From Lachnospiraceae bacterium (GTDB lineage: Bacteria > Bacillota > Clostridia > Lachnospirales > Lachnospiraceae): a DNA stretch of 49,692 nucleotides. Below the pieces are notes generated by a model, which did no database searches, was not told the DNA's origin, and saw only the letters and a program-made list of their open reading frames with translations. The stretch spans positions 1 to 49,692 of the forward strand of contig JAFORL010000160.1 of the NCBI GenBank assembly GCA_017393285.1, given 5' to 3'. The position numbers and the translations under genes were made by a program. How positions within the stretch are numbered: position 1 is the stretch's first letter; each line of letters begins with the position of its first letter. Positions 26,308 through 33,788 of this stretch are shown here, piece after piece.

Positions 26308-26482
26308 CAGTTCAGCCGAGTAGAAATATAAATGCAAGAGTCTGTGACTGCTTGCAGGCTAAAGGCGATTTGTATTTATATTTCTATTTGGCAGACGCCA
26401 ATTATGAATAAAGTGACCAGCCATTCTTTTTATTCTTTTCTCTTTGTTTATCTGGCACTTTATGAATAACTCGGCTGAACTG
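26308..26482. repeat. 175-bp element with perfect 14-bp terminal inverted repeats and two inner arms
   Basis: The ends CAGTTCAGCCGAGT (26308-26321) and ACTCGGCTGAACTG (26469-26482) are exact reverse complements. Inside, AGAAATATAAATGCAA faces TTGTATTTATATTTCT with one mismatch, and ATAAAGTGACCAG faces CTGGCACTTTAT with one bulge. It lies between the divergent promoters of speD and the lytic transglycosylase, so neither reads through it. I see no target-site duplication. It may be a non-autonomous mobile element or a structured RNA gene. Confidence 0.65.
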
Positions 26483-26493
26483 GTATTTTATAC

Positions 26494-26522
26494 TTGTAAT
26501 CACTTTGTAAAAAAGGTATACT
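26494..26522 (+). promoter_or_regulatory. Promoter of the lytic transglycosylase gene
   Basis: TTGTAA, 17-base spacer, TATACT, about 125 bases before the start codon and 11 bases past the 175-bp element. Confidence 0.6.
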
Positions 26523-26645
26523 ATATCTTAGTGGGGAATATAAAACACGCAGATAATCGACATGGCAGATGATGTGATTTGATTTGACAGATAACATACT
26601 GCAAGCGAGTCGAAATAATAAAAAAGAATATGAGGGGATTAATAC

Positions 26646-27302
26646 ATGATAACAAGAGTTGACACTTATACACCATCATTAATGGTTAGTACAAATGAAC
26701 CGATTCGAGAAATCAGCGATTCGGCATCTTTTTCTACAGCATTGGCACAAGCTTGTGGCGACACTGCAGAGGTAAATTGTTCAGAAGATTTAGAGGGGAT
26801 ATTCCAAGAGGCAGCAGACACTTATGGCATATCCGCCAATTTATTAAAAGCGGTTGCAAAAGCAGAATCTGATTTTGATCCAAATTGCACTTCTTCAGCT
26901 GGCGCAATGGGTATTATGCAGTTGATGCCTGAAACAGCAAAATCCTTAGGGGTGACAGATGCTTATGATGTCTACCAGAATATTATGGCAGGTGCCAAAT
27001 ATTTATCTGAAAATCTAGATATTTTTAACGGAGATACTTCTCTTGCTCTGGCTGCTTACAATGCAGGTAGAGGAGCTGTAAAAAAATACAATGGTATTCC
27101 ACCGTATAATGAAACGCAAAATTATGTAAAGAAAATTATAGGGTATCTCAACGTGACCATTGATACACCTACTATTCCAAACAGTGAAATAAGTAATTCA
27201 ACAAATATGCAGGAGCAAGTTGTATTGTCTGATGATGAAAAAAAGGCTTTAGAACGTTTACAAGTATCTGCATATGATTTTATTATACAGCAATTATCCT
27301 AG
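26646..27302 (+). CDS. Lytic transglycosylase domain (SLT) protein without a signal peptide
   Basis: A 218-residue protein. Residues about 55-165 form a soluble lytic transglycosylase domain that cleaves peptidoglycan glycan strands to anhydro ends. The catalytic glutamate is in KAESDFDP near 75, followed by GAMGIMQLMPETAKSLGV and ALAAYNAGRGAVKKYNG. The first 55 residues are polar, with no signal peptide or membrane helix; the C terminus (about 185-218) is hydrophilic. Such leaderless SLT proteins occur next to flagellar genes, but none are here, so the export route is unknown. GAGGGGAT lies ahead of the ATG. A single plus-strand gene ending at a bidirectional terminator. Confidence 0.88.
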   Translation: MITRVDTYTPSLMVSTNEPIREISDSASFSTALAQACGDTAEVNCSEDLEGIFQEAADTYGISANLLKAVAKAESDFDPNCTSSAGAMGIMQLMPETAKSLGVTDAYDVYQNIMAGAKYLSENLDIFNGDTSLALAAYNAGRGAVKKYNGIPPYNETQNYVKKIIGYLNVTIDTPTIPNSEISNSTNMQEQVVLSDDEKKALERLQVSAYDFIIQQLS

Positions 27303-27360
27303 AGCAAAGAGATTTATTTCAAACGGAACTACTTGTTCATACATACAGATTGATGGGTAT

Positions 27361-27392
27361 AAAAAAAGAACGCGAAACGCGTTCTTTTTTTG
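27361..27392. terminator. Bidirectional terminator
   Basis: AAAAAAAGAACGCG, an AAA loop, then CGCGTTCTTTTTTT: a GC stem flanked by A-run and T-run, so it can end transcription of the plus-strand transglycosylase gene and of the minus-strand tRNA. Confidence 0.88.
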
Positions 27393-27398
27393 TGGGAA

Positions 27399-27470
27399 GC
27401 CGACAAAGGGACTTGAACCCTCGACCTACTGATTACGAATCAGTTGCGCTACCAACTACGCCATGTCGGC
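27399..27470 (-). tRNA. tRNA-Thr (anticodon CGU)
   Basis: A 72-base cloverleaf on the minus strand. The acceptor arms GCCGACA and TGTCGGC pair fully; the anticodon stem ACTGA/TCAGT encloses loop TTCGTAA with anticodon CGT, reading ACG; the T arm GAGGG-TTCAAGT-CCCTT is standard. No CCA is encoded. It ends next to the bidirectional terminator. Confidence 0.95.
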
Positions 27471-27722
27471 ATATATAATTACAACATAATGAAATCTGAC
27501 AAATAAACTCATGAACATAAAAACTCTCGTCATAAAATGTCATATATGCTTATCACAAATCACGTATTACATTATACTAAATATTTTTGCAAATGTAAAC
27601 CCTTATTTTTATATTTCTATACATACAAAAAAACTGCGTGTTGGCAGAAAAAATAAACAGGTCATACCAGCGAAACTGCCTGCAAAAAAAATAAAAGGGT
27701 ATGGACTGCTTCACAATCACCA

Positions 27723-27830
27723 GAACAAAGAGTTTTGCTAGCAAAACTCTAGCGCGACCGCGGTATTGCACAGCAATTAACTCCATCTCCGCGGTCTGCA
27801 CATCCTCGCATCGCAATTTCCTATTACATA
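27723..27830. repeat. Three-hairpin intergenic repeat, copy 1 (deleted form)
   Basis: The first 87 bases match 42513-42599 at all but three positions. Hairpins: AGAGTTTTGC facing GCAAAACTCT; GACCGCGG facing CCGCGGTC. The last 20 bases (ATCGCAATTTCCTATTACAT) match 42629-42648, but 29 bases present in the other copy are missing, removing one arm of the third hairpin. Confidence 0.8.
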
Positions 27831-27871
27831 AAAAATGATTATGCCACTATACAAGAACTGTATAATGGCAT
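27829..27871 (-). terminator. Probable terminator of the SurA-like gene
   Basis: On the minus strand ATGCCA.TATACA pairs with TGTATA.TGGCAT over a five-base loop, followed after a few bases by six T. It lies about 30 bases past the stop codon. Confidence 0.6.
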
Positions 27872-27899
27872 ATCATATATGTCTGCTTACTGCAAAAAA

Positions 27900-29012
27900 T
27901 TATTGATAGATCATATATCCAAGCTCTATAGAATGCAAAACCTTTTTATTCACTTGAATATTGTATTGCGATTTAACTTTTTTATAAGTTGCATTGAAAA
28001 TTTTATTTTTCGCATTTTCTATTTTTTCTTTGCATGTATCATTATAATTTTCTTTCGAATTATTATTCTTCATTCTAACAACCATAAAGCTATCTTCTGT
28101 CTCTAATATGGAAGATATTTCACCATTTTTCAATGACATGATTGCCGAATCCACATCTACACCATTGTATGCACCGTATCCATTCTCTTCTTTTACATCT
28201 GCAACAACCAAAGACTCAGCAGAATAAGATATACTGTCATTATTTATTTTGTTTAATAACTTTTCCATATTGGTCTTTGATTCTAGCTTTGCTCGAAGGG
28301 TTTCTAGCGTATTTTTCATATCTGCAAGAACCGCTTCATCATAAAGATCACCATTATCATCTGTTTTGTCCATCATATATACTTCATAATCATATTGACG
28401 ACAATCCTCTTTCGAAACGCTTGCTTCTATTTGCTCATAATCAAATTCGCTCTCGTCCAATACCTGTTCCTTATATTGATCAATCAATGCTTGATGTTCA
28501 AAATAAGTAAGCAACTCTTCTTTCATACCTTTTGCATTTTTTTGCTCTTTAGATAGGGACTTAACAAAAGAATCATAATTTTTTTTCGCATCTGCTTTAT
28601 CATTGTCTGTCAAGCTATAACCTGCTTTTAATGCTTCTTGATAGAATACAGCATCCTGTTTTGCATTGTTTATGATATTCTTGCGGGCAATTTGTCTTCC
28701 GGTCAAATTATTATTTTCCTCATCTTCCATATCCCAATATGACTCGCCATAAAACTGTAAATACACTTCATCATATAGGGCGCCCATTTCCTCTTCCGAA
28801 TATATATAGTACATCAAATCTTCAACAGCGTATGTATCATTATCAACAGACAAAACCCAGTTGCTTTTAGACTTTCCAAAGTGATTGTCTGTCTGCTTAT
28901 GACGAAACATCCTTACACAAAAAAATGCAATTCCACATGCAAAGATTGCAATTAGTATTCCCCAGATCCACCAACGTCCTTTTTGAAAAAAAGACGATGT
29001 ACTTCTATTCAT
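27900..29012 (-). CDS. Membrane-anchored SurA/PrsA-like peptidyl-prolyl isomerase family protein
   Basis: A 370-residue protein with a single N-terminal membrane helix (about 14-34) and a large outer domain. The order resembles SurA/PrsA foldases: a helical N-terminal chaperone lobe (about 55-190) and a parvulin-like segment near 280-315 (VDSAIMSLKNGEISSILETE, then DSFMVVRM). The parvulin part is short and degraded compared with active enzymes, so it may act as a chaperone only. A lipobox-like cysteine (I-F-A-C) is present, but the fit is poor. It lies 9 bases after rfbC and is probably the last gene of the rhamnose operon, fitting a role in folding surface proteins. Confidence 0.65.
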   Translation of the reverse strand: MNRSTSSFFQKGRWWIWGILIAIFACGIAFFCVRMFRHKQTDNHFGKSKSNWVLSVDNDTYAVEDLMYYIYSEEEMGALYDEVYLQFYGESYWDMEDEENNNLTGRQIARKNIINNAKQDAVFYQEALKAGYSLTDNDKADAKKNYDSFVKSLSKEQKNAKGMKEELLTYFEHQALIDQYKEQVLDESEFDYEQIEASVSKEDCRQYDYEVYMMDKTDDNGDLYDEAVLADMKNTLETLRAKLESKTNMEKLLNKINNDSISYSAESLVVADVKEENGYGAYNGVDVDSAIMSLKNGEISSILETEDSFMVVRMKNNNSKENYNDTCKEKIENAKNKIFNATYKKVKSQYNIQVNKKVLHSIELGYMIYQ

Positions 29013-29021
29013 ATATACCTC

Positions 29022-29588
29022 CTAACAGAAAGAAACCTCTTTTACAGTTTCTGTAAGTCCTTTCCATTTTTGATCCTTTTCAGATATAATCAATTCCATA
29101 TCTGGAGTGATTGGCCATTCTACTCCGATTTCCGTATCATTCCATGCCAAACCGCCCTCATCGTTAGGATGGTAGAAGTCTGTACATTTATAAACAAATT
29201 CTGCTTCATCAGATAATACTAAAAATCCATGTGCAAAGCCTTCAGGAATATAAAATTGCTTTTTGTTTTCTGCTGATAATTCTACACCAAACCATTTTCC
29301 AAAGGTGCTGGATTTTTTTCTTAAATCTACAGCAACATCAAAAACTGCTCCACGCACAACGCGAACAAGCTTACCTTGTGGAAATTGTTTTTGAAAATGC
29401 AGACCACGCAATACACCTTTTGTAGACATAGACTGATTGTCCTGTACAAAAACCATATCTAAGCCGGCTTCTTTGAAATCATTCTGATTATAGGTTTCCA
29501 TAAAAAAGCCTCTTTCATCTTTAAAAACAGTTGGTTCTATAACACATAATCCTTCTATATCGCATTTTGTTACTGTAATTTTACCCAT
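29022..29588 (-). CDS. rfbC: dTDP-4-dehydrorhamnose 3,5-epimerase
   Basis: A 188-residue cupin-fold enzyme that epimerises C3 and C5 of dTDP-4-dehydro-6-deoxyglucose. Motifs: ERGFFMETYNQNDF near 25-38, SMSTKGVLRGLHFQ near 53-66 with the catalytic histidine, and FYIPEGFAHGFLVLSD near 112-127. Length is typical. It is the fourth rhamnose gene, separated from rfbD by 191 bases that hold a repeat element. Acts in the cytosol in making the sugar donor dTDP-L-rhamnose for cell-wall or capsule glycans. Confidence 0.96.
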   Translation of the reverse strand: MGKITVTKCDIEGLCVIEPTVFKDERGFFMETYNQNDFKEAGLDMVFVQDNQSMSTKGVLRGLHFQKQFPQGKLVRVVRGAVFDVAVDLRKKSSTFGKWFGVELSAENKKQFYIPEGFAHGFLVLSDEAEFVYKCTDFYHPNDEGGLAWNDTEIGVEWPITPDMELIISEKDQKWKGLTETVKEVSFC

Positions 29589-29690
29589 ATTTGTTCCTCT
29601 TTTCTCAATGACTTTATATATTATGGTACCTGCCTAGCTTCCATCCACGAAACTTCTCGCTTAATAAGCACTTATTTTTTTTGAGCAACC

Positions 29691-29767
29691 TTGCATACCA
29701 GTTTTCTGACCTTTGCTTTGACTCGGCAGTCTGTGCTTAGGCAGAAAACTGTGTAGCAAAAGCAGGC
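29691..29767. repeat. Intergenic element, full copy A
   Basis: A copy of the ~70-bp family seen at 22071-22142 and partly at 10289-10322. CAGTTTTCTG at 29699-29708 and CAGAAAACTG at 29742-29751 form a perfect 10-bp stem. It lies between rfbD and rfbC within the rhamnose operon, so it would be transcribed. Confidence 0.6.
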
Positions 29768-29779
29768 AAATCTGTTTAT

Positions 29780-30652
29780 TTATTTGATGGAAGCATCTGC
29801 TTCTTGGTCTAGGAGCAACTTGACGTATCTTGCTGTTGCATCCTGCCAGGTAGGTAATTTGTGAAATCCGTTTGCTGCTAACTTCTCTTTACTCATACGG
29901 CTATTGGTTGGTCTTTTCGCCTTTGCAGGAAAAGCACTACTCTCTACTGGTGTAACAGGAATATCCAATCCAGCCTGACGATAGATTTCACAAGTAAATT
30001 CAAACCATGAACAAAATCCTTCATTGGTTGCATGATAAATTCCGTAACGATTTGTCTCAACCATATCGCAAAGCAATACAGACAAATCTGCAGTGTAAGT
30101 TGGCGAACCAAATTGATCATTTACAACTTGTGCTGCACCTTTTTCTTTTCCTACTCGTAACATCGTCTTGACAAAATTGTTTCCATTTAAGCCAAAGACC
30201 CATGCAATACGAACAATGTAATATTTCTCTAAATATCTTTGAACAGCCTGTTCTCCTAAATATTTTGACATACCATATGCATTTAAAGGCTCTGAAACCT
30301 TATCATCTGGTTCCCAAGGTCTGGTACCCTGTCCATCAAATACATAATCTGTACTAATATATATCATCTTAATATCTAGTTTTTTACAAACTTTAGCAAT
30401 ATTAGCAGTTCCATCAACATTGATTTTATTGCATACACCAACATTATCTTCCGCAGCATCTACTGCAGTATATGCCGCACAATGTATAACTGCGTCCACC
30501 ATAGAATGAGTAATAACTGTATCTACTGCATTGGCATCTGTAATATCCATTTCCTGCACATCCACACCAATCGCAGTATGACCTCTTTTTTCTAGTTCTT
30601 TTACAACATCGTAGCCTAATTGTCCTTTGACACCTGTTACCAAAACTCTCAT
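29780..30652 (-). CDS. rfbD: dTDP-4-dehydrorhamnose reductase
   Basis: A 290-residue NAD(P)H-dependent short-chain dehydrogenase that makes dTDP-L-rhamnose in the last pathway step. The Rossmann motif is GVKGQLGYDVV near 7-17, the STDYVFDG segment lies near 100-107 and YGMSKYLGE near 125-133 holds the catalytic Tyr and Lys. Length is normal. It lies 49 bases after rfbB and before a gap containing repeat copy A. Confidence 0.96.
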   Translation of the reverse strand: MRVLVTGVKGQLGYDVVKELEKRGHTAIGVDVQEMDITDANAVDTVITHSMVDAVIHCAAYTAVDAAEDNVGVCNKINVDGTANIAKVCKKLDIKMIYISTDYVFDGQGTRPWEPDDKVSEPLNAYGMSKYLGEQAVQRYLEKYYIVRIAWVFGLNGNNFVKTMLRVGKEKGAAQVVNDQFGSPTYTADLSVLLCDMVETNRYGIYHATNEGFCSWFEFTCEIYRQAGLDIPVTPVESSAFPAKAKRPTNSRMSKEKLAANGFHKLPTWQDATARYVKLLLDQEADASIK

Positions 30653-30701
30653 TTTAGCCTCCTATTCTATTACCCAACGCAACTATAACTATAAATCCAA
30701 A

Positions 30702-31724
30702 TTACAAACGATTTCCATACATTTTATCAAAATAATTTGCATATTCTCCTGATAAAATATTCTGCCACCATTCCTTATTATCTAAATACCATTGGATGGT
30801 TTGTTTGATACCTGTATCAAAGGTATATTGTGGCTTCCAACCCAATTCTGTCTCTAATTTTGTTGGATCAATTGCGTAACGCAAATCATGACCAGGACGG
30901 TCTGTTACATATTTGATTAAACTTTCTGGTTTATCAAGTGCTTTCAAAATAGTTTGTACTACTTCAAGATTTGTTCTTTCATTATGACCACCAACATTGT
31001 ACACTTCGCCAACTTTACCTTTATGAATAATCAAATCAATTGCCTGACAGTGATCAGATACATGTAACCAGTCACGTACATTTTCTCCTTTTCCATAAAC
31101 TGGAAGTTCTTCATTTGCTAAGGCACGACTAATCATCAATGGAATTAACTTCTCTGGGAAATGATATGGTCCATAGTTGTTTGAGCAACGTGATATAGTA
31201 ACTGGTAATCCATAAGTACGATAATAAGCTAATACAAATAAATCTGCACTTGCTTTACTTGAACTATAAGGACTAGAAGTATGCAATGGTGTTGTCTCTG
31301 TAAAGAATAAATCTGGACGATCCAAAGGCAAATCACCGTAAACCTCATCTGTAGATACCTGATGATAACGTTTTACACCATACTCTTTTGATGCATCTAA
31401 CAAAACCTGTGTTCCCATGACATTGGTTTGTACAAAAATACCAGGATCAGTAATAGAACGGTCTACGTGACTCTCCGCAGCAAAGTTCACTACTACGTCA
31501 AATTTTTCTTTTTCAAATAAATCCATGATAAATTTACGATCTGCAATATCGCCTCTGACAAACTTATAATTTGGCTTATTCTCAACTGGCTTACATGTTT
31601 CTAAGTTTCCAGCATAAGTCAATAAGTCTAAATTTACAATTTGATATTCCGGATACTTATTTACCATATGATGTACAAAGTTTCCACCGATAAATCCTGC
31701 TCCACCTGTTACTAATACTTTCAT
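30702..31724 (-). CDS. rfbB: dTDP-glucose 4,6-dehydratase
   Basis: A 340-residue extended short-chain dehydrogenase that converts dTDP-glucose to dTDP-4-dehydro-6-deoxyglucose. Motifs: GGAGFIGGNF near 7-16, FAAESHVDRSI near 80-90, STDEVYGDL near 124-132 with the catalytic Asp-Glu pair and YSSSKASAD near 155-163. Second gene of the rhamnose operon, 15 bases after rfbA. Confidence 0.97.
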   Translation of the reverse strand: MKVLVTGGAGFIGGNFVHHMVNKYPEYQIVNLDLLTYAGNLETCKPVENKPNYKFVRGDIADRKFIMDLFEKEKFDVVVNFAAESHVDRSITDPGIFVQTNVMGTQVLLDASKEYGVKRYHQVSTDEVYGDLPLDRPDLFFTETTPLHTSSPYSSSKASADLFVLAYYRTYGLPVTISRCSNNYGPYHFPEKLIPLMISRALANEELPVYGKGENVRDWLHVSDHCQAIDLIIHKGKVGEVYNVGGHNERTNLEVVQTILKALDKPESLIKYVTDRPGHDLRYAIDPTKLETELGWKPQYTFDTGIKQTIQWYLDNKEWWQNILSGEYANYFDKMYGNRL

Positions 31725-31739
31725 TGTATCTTTCCTTTC

Positions 31740-32618
31740 CTATATCAAATACTTACCATCAATGACATCTTTCAAATAAGCGCCATATTGATTTTTCTTA
31801 TATGTTTCATAAATATCTTCTAAGTTTTCTTTTGAAATCCATCCATTTAAATATGCAATTTCTTCCAAACAAGCAATTTTTCTGTGTTGATGAGTCTCCA
31901 CAGTACGAACAAAGTTAGTAGCATCTACCAAAGATTCATGCGTACCGGTATCCAACCATGTAAAACCTTGACCTAATAAGCATACTTCCAATTCGCCCTT
32001 TTGCAAATAAATCTTGTTCAAATCTGTAATTTCCAATTCGCCTCTGGCAGATGGCTTTAATTGTTTTGCATACTCTACTACATTTTTATCAAAGAAATAC
32101 AAACCGGTAACACAGTAATTACTCTTTGGTTTTTCCGGTTTTTCTTCGATGGAAATCGCTCTATTATTTTTGTCAAATTCTACAATACCAAAACGCTCTG
32201 GATCATCTACATAATATCCAAATACAGTAGCTCCACTTTTCTTATTTGCAGCTGCCTGTAAACGTTTCTTCAAACCATGACCATGAAAAATATTATCCCC
32301 CAATACCATGGCAACATTATCTCCATCAATAAAGTCTTCTCCAATTAAAAATGCTTGTGCAAGTCCATCCGGAGATGCCTGGACTTTATATGTTAAATGA
32401 ATACCAAATTGATGACCATCACCAAGTAAAGATTGAAATCTTGGTGTATCATTTGGCGTAGAAATAATCAAAATATCACGAATGCCTGCATCCATCAACA
32501 CAGAAATAGGATAATAGATCATAGGCTTATCATAAATTGGCAGTAATTGCTTTGATGTTACGGTTGTCAAAGGATACAAACGTGTTCCGCTACCGCCGGC
32601 AAGTACTATTCCTTTCAT
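31740..32618 (-). CDS. rfbA: Glucose-1-phosphate thymidylyltransferase
   Basis: A 292-residue nucleotidyltransferase that makes dTDP-glucose from dTTP and glucose-1-phosphate. It shows [13 protein letters not shown] near 6-18, [17 protein letters not shown] near 23-39, LGDNIFHG near 107-114 and [18 protein letters not shown] near 158-175. Standard length. It heads the operon rfbA-rfbB-rfbD-rfbC, with a near-consensus promoter about 55 bases upstream and a GGAGGAGAG ribosome binding site. Confidence 0.97.
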   Translation of the reverse strand: MKGIVLAGGSGTRLYPLTTVTSKQLLPIYDKPMIYYPISVLMDAGIRDILIISTPNDTPRFQSLLGDGHQFGIHLTYKVQASPDGLAQAFLIGEDFIDGDNVAMVLGDNIFHGHGLKKRLQAAANKKSGATVFGYYVDDPERFGIVEFDKNNRAISIEEKPEKPKSNYCVTGLYFFDKNVVEYAKQLKPSARGELEITDLNKIYLQKGELEVCLLGQGFTWLDTGTHESLVDATNFVRTVETHQHRKIACLEEIAYLNGWISKENLEDIYETYKKNQYGAYLKDVIDGKYLI

Positions 32619-32670
32619 GTTCTCTCCTCCATTCTTTTTCTTCTATGCATATTTTCACACAATCGTATCT

Positions 32671-32699
32671 ATTGTAGCATTCTAAACAGAATAAGTCAA
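32671..32699 (-). promoter_or_regulatory. Promoter of the rhamnose operon
   Basis: On the minus strand: TTGACT, 17-base spacer, TACAAT, each one base from consensus. It lies between rfbA and RNase H, about 50 bases before rfbA. Confidence 0.8.
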
Positions 32700-32748
32700 A
32701 TATAGAACGAGAAAGAACCTAATTTTTTTTAGAAAATACTATTTTCCC

Positions 32749-33372
32749 CTAATCAATCCCTAAAGCACGTTTGGCAAGCTGATCTGCAATGTCATTATAT
32801 TTGTCTCCAGAATGACCTGTCACTTTCACAAAATGTATGGCAATTTTATTTTTTATTTCATCATAAAATGCTTTATATGCTTTGGTACCTTCCTTGTTGG
32901 TCTTCCACTCGCCCCTACACCATTTAGAAATCCCTTCATAATCATGATAGATGTATAAATCTTTGCAGCCTTTTTCTAAGGCAAATTTCATGGCAAATTC
33001 TGCACCTTTGATTTCCCCAGCCACATTATGCATACTGGCCAGCTCCGAATCCTGTATTTTTTCACAGAATTCATATTGTTCTCCTTCAAACCCAATTACT
33101 GCTCCATATGAAAATTCCGGCTTCCCTTTTAAGAAACTACCATCCACATAAGCCACCATCTTTGCAGGTTCATGTCCCTGCAACACATCTTCCATGTCCA
33201 ACAAATCACTCTCAATCACTCGGTCGTCCACAAATGCTTTTGCTTCCTCAAGTGTTGAAAAACTTTTATAGACCGCACCGGAATAGCCATCTACTTGGAC
33301 CTTGCATTCTGCCCAAGTATGAAATACACCGATTTTTTTTCCTTTTTTCACAGCATAAAACTTTTTTGCCAC
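32749..33372 (-). CDS. rnhA: Ribonuclease HI with N-terminal hybrid-binding domain
   Basis: A 207-residue enzyme that cuts RNA in RNA:DNA hybrids. Residues 3-45 (KFYAVKKGKKIGVFHTWAEC, then VDGYSGAVYKSF) form the viroplasmin-like hybrid-binding domain; residues about 70-205 are RNase H with the acidic residues in AYVDGSF near 74-80, EIKGAEFA near 118-125, the YHDYEGI segment and a final D-x-A-D-x-L-A-K. The start is GTG with only a weak AGG-type site. It stands between the rhamnose operon and the galE region; it has no functional tie to either. Confidence 0.93.
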   Translation of the reverse strand: MAKKFYAVKKGKKIGVFHTWAECKVQVDGYSGAVYKSFSTLEEAKAFVDDRVIESDLLDMEDVLQGHEPAKMVAYVDGSFLKGKPEFSYGAVIGFEGEQYEFCEKIQDSELASMHNVAGEIKGAEFAMKFALEKGCKDLYIYHDYEGISKWCRGEWKTNKEGTKAYKAFYDEIKNKIAIHFVKVTGHSGDKYNDIADQLAKRALGID

Positions 33373-33444
33373 TCTATTTACCTACTTTCTTTATTCTTGC
33401 AACAAAAATCCACTTCATATAGCCAGCTCTATTTACAATCCGTA

Positions 33445-33500
33445 TTAAAACAGGAGTTATGTATGCATACAGATTAGGTTATACAATAACTCTGTTTTAA
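33445..33500. repeat. Long inverted repeat in the rnhA leader
   Basis: TTAAAACAGGAGTTAT faces ATAACTCTGTTTTAA with a single bulged base; the loop itself contains GTATGCATAC. It lies about 75 bases before the rnhA start codon. Confidence 0.55.
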
Positions 33501-33542
33501 CGAACCAACTTGCATAAAACCAATCTACTAACAACACCACCA

Positions 33543-33575
33543 TAAAAAAGTGGGTTTGCTTAAAAAAACCACTTT
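33543..33575 (-). terminator. Terminator downstream of galE
   Basis: On the minus strand AAAGTGGTTT pairs with AAACCCACTTT and is followed by seven T. It lies about 215 bases past galE, behind two other hairpins. Confidence 0.7.
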
Positions 33576-33619
33576 CTTCTAACAACATTTGGTGCAAAGG
33601 TGTTTTTTGAAACCAACAT

Positions 33620-33710
33620 ATAGGAAAGATACCTCTTGAGCCAGCTTCACTTTTATATACTGTGGTGACTGCGAAGCAGTCATGTCTGTCTACTCAAGAG
33701 GTATCCCTAT
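33620..33710. repeat. Long hairpin enclosing the 47-bp repeat copy 2
   Basis: GATACCTCTTGAG at 33628-33640 and CTCAAGAGGTATC at 33693-33705 are exact complements, extended by ATAGG/CCTAT beyond a three-base bulge. The enclosed segment 33648-33694 is the second copy of the element at 4472-4517, with the perfect inner hairpin TGACTGC-GAA-GCAGTCA. Confidence 0.7.
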
Positions 33711-33788
33711 ATTTAAAATATTTATCTCAATCTCAGAAGACGCCTTTCTACAAGCGAATCCTAGAGAGGTGTCATACATTTTTACTAC

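Larger units (their letters stand above)
27471..27899. other. Intergenic region holding repeat copy 1 and a terminator
   Basis: Between the tRNA and the SurA-like gene. Contents: an AT-rich stretch without signals I can name, the three-hairpin repeat (27723-27830) and the terminator hairpin of the SurA-like gene (27829-27871). A minus-strand open frame at 27577-27816 reads through the repeat and is not credible as a gene. Confidence 0.6.
33373..33788. other. Structure-rich region between rnhA and galE
   Basis: About 415 bases with no gene. In order: the rnhA leader, a long inverted repeat (33445-33500), a T-run terminator (33543-33575), a long hairpin carrying the 47-bp repeat copy 2 (33620-33710), and a further 11-bp stem with two G-U pairs at about 33735-33770 just past the galE stop. 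Confidence 0.6.

Noticed and set aside
26308..26482. Insertion sequence at the 175-bp element
   Set aside because: No transposase frame and no target duplication, so only a non-autonomous element or RNA structure remains possible.
27577..27816. 79-codon minus-strand frame between the tRNA and the SurA-like gene
   Set aside because: It starts inside the three-hairpin repeat and has no ribosome binding site; the equivalent frame in the other copy is not maintained.
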